Shown piece after piece: positions 19,909-20,196 of a DNA stretch of 20,196 bases. The first letter of the stretch is position 1; each line of letters opens with the position of its first letter. The notes beneath the pieces were generated by a model that had not been told where the DNA came from, searched no databases, and saw only the letters and a program-made list of their open reading frames with translations. A program made the translations under genes and the position numbers. Origin of the DNA: a virus; IMG/VR virus record IMGVR_UViG_3300025151_000401, positions 1 to 20,196 of that record; one strand, given 5' to 3'.

Positions 19909-20196
19909 TATTTCTTGCCGAAGAATTTAGTTGCTGATCTTATGCCAAAGCTTGCTGCAACAATAACGCCGAGCGTGTATTGATACCAGTCGGGCATAGT
20001 TTCCAAGGCAGCGAAGCCATTAGCAACAATGTCCCTGCCAGTATCCCCGGCGAACACAAGCACCAATGGAATTGAAAATAAAATTGTTAGCCATTCGTCC
20101 TTCCAAGAAGTCTGAGAACCTTGGGCCATGATCCGTTCCCAGTCAGCAACAGACGTTTCTTTACTAAGCATTATCTTAGCCTTGGCCTCTGCTTCA
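19908..20196 (-). CDS. 3TM-type holin (partial, N-terminus off window)
   Basis: The frame stays open past the ATG at 20171 to the window edge, and the preceding codons (EAEAKAKI) suit the charged N-terminal helix of this family, so I treat the gene as entering from outside. The body has WERIMAQGSQTSWKDEWLTI, a first hydrophobic segment LFSIPLVLVFAG and a second, YTLGVIVAASFGI, with MPDWYQY between. This is the pattern of 3TM holins of gene-transfer agents and alphaproteobacterial phages. It releases the endolysin. An ATG start at 20171 (87 aa) is the alternative. Confidence 0.75.
   Translation of the reverse strand, partial: EAEAKAKIMLSKETSVADWERIMAQGSQTSWKDEWLTILFSIPLVLVFAGDTGRDIVANGFAALETMPDWYQYTLGVIVAASFGIRSATKFFGKK

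Overview
The window is part of a tailed double-stranded DNA phage or prophage genome, most likely a short-tailed (podovirus-like) phage of an aquatic proteobacterium. The reasons are the head genes in canonical order (large terminase, portal, scaffold, major capsid protein, tail-tube-type adaptor, large stabilisation-type tail protein), packed overlapping genes, and a set of very small basic proteins of types I recall from marine phages. A GH108 muramidase with a 3TM-type holin and two perfect DnaA boxes (TTATCCACA) suit a proteobacterial host, perhaps an alphaproteobacterium; this host call is inference. No integrase, RNA polymerase, DNA polymerase, tRNA, insertion sequence or CRISPR array is visible.

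Layout. A bidirectional control region at about 13.6-13.7 kb splits the map. Leftward (minus strand) run a ribbon-helix-helix repressor candidate, a RusA resolvase, a DNA methyltransferase and a helix-turn-helix replication initiator (13.6 to 11.5 kb). Next come a 266-bp intergenic segment with a promoter, a palindrome and a 13-G run, then an SSB-tail small protein, a likely small terminase, the large terminase, a GNAT-like protein, a cluster of small basic proteins, portal, a Bbp19-like protein, scaffold, capsid, and tail proteins that run off the left edge. Rightward (plus strand, 13.7 to 18.5 kb) is a compact early operon. It starts with a papain/C39-like cysteine-peptidase-like protein and holds several small unknown or HTH proteins, a 29-residue membrane peptide, a Gp157-family protein, a ParB-fold protein and a probable single-strand-annealing or DNA-binding protein. 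It ends in a candidate small RNA and two intrinsic terminators. From the right edge a leftward lysis cassette (holin, 34-residue membrane peptide, GH108 endolysin) and three small basic proteins converge on these terminators.

Working model (inference). The RHH protein controls the overlapping divergent promoters through GATATC-core operators. The initiator gene carries its own origin: 24-bp iterons, two DnaA boxes and a moderately AT-rich flank, much as lambda O carries the lambda origin. RusA, the annealing-type protein, the Gp157 protein and the SSB-tail protein would serve replication and recombination. Nearly every gene is joined to the next by a 1- to 11-base overlap, which implies strong translational coupling. 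The strongest leads for new biology are the embedded origin, the first early gene (peptidase-like), the 3'-end small RNA, the SSB-tip mini-protein and the unlisted micro-ORFs.
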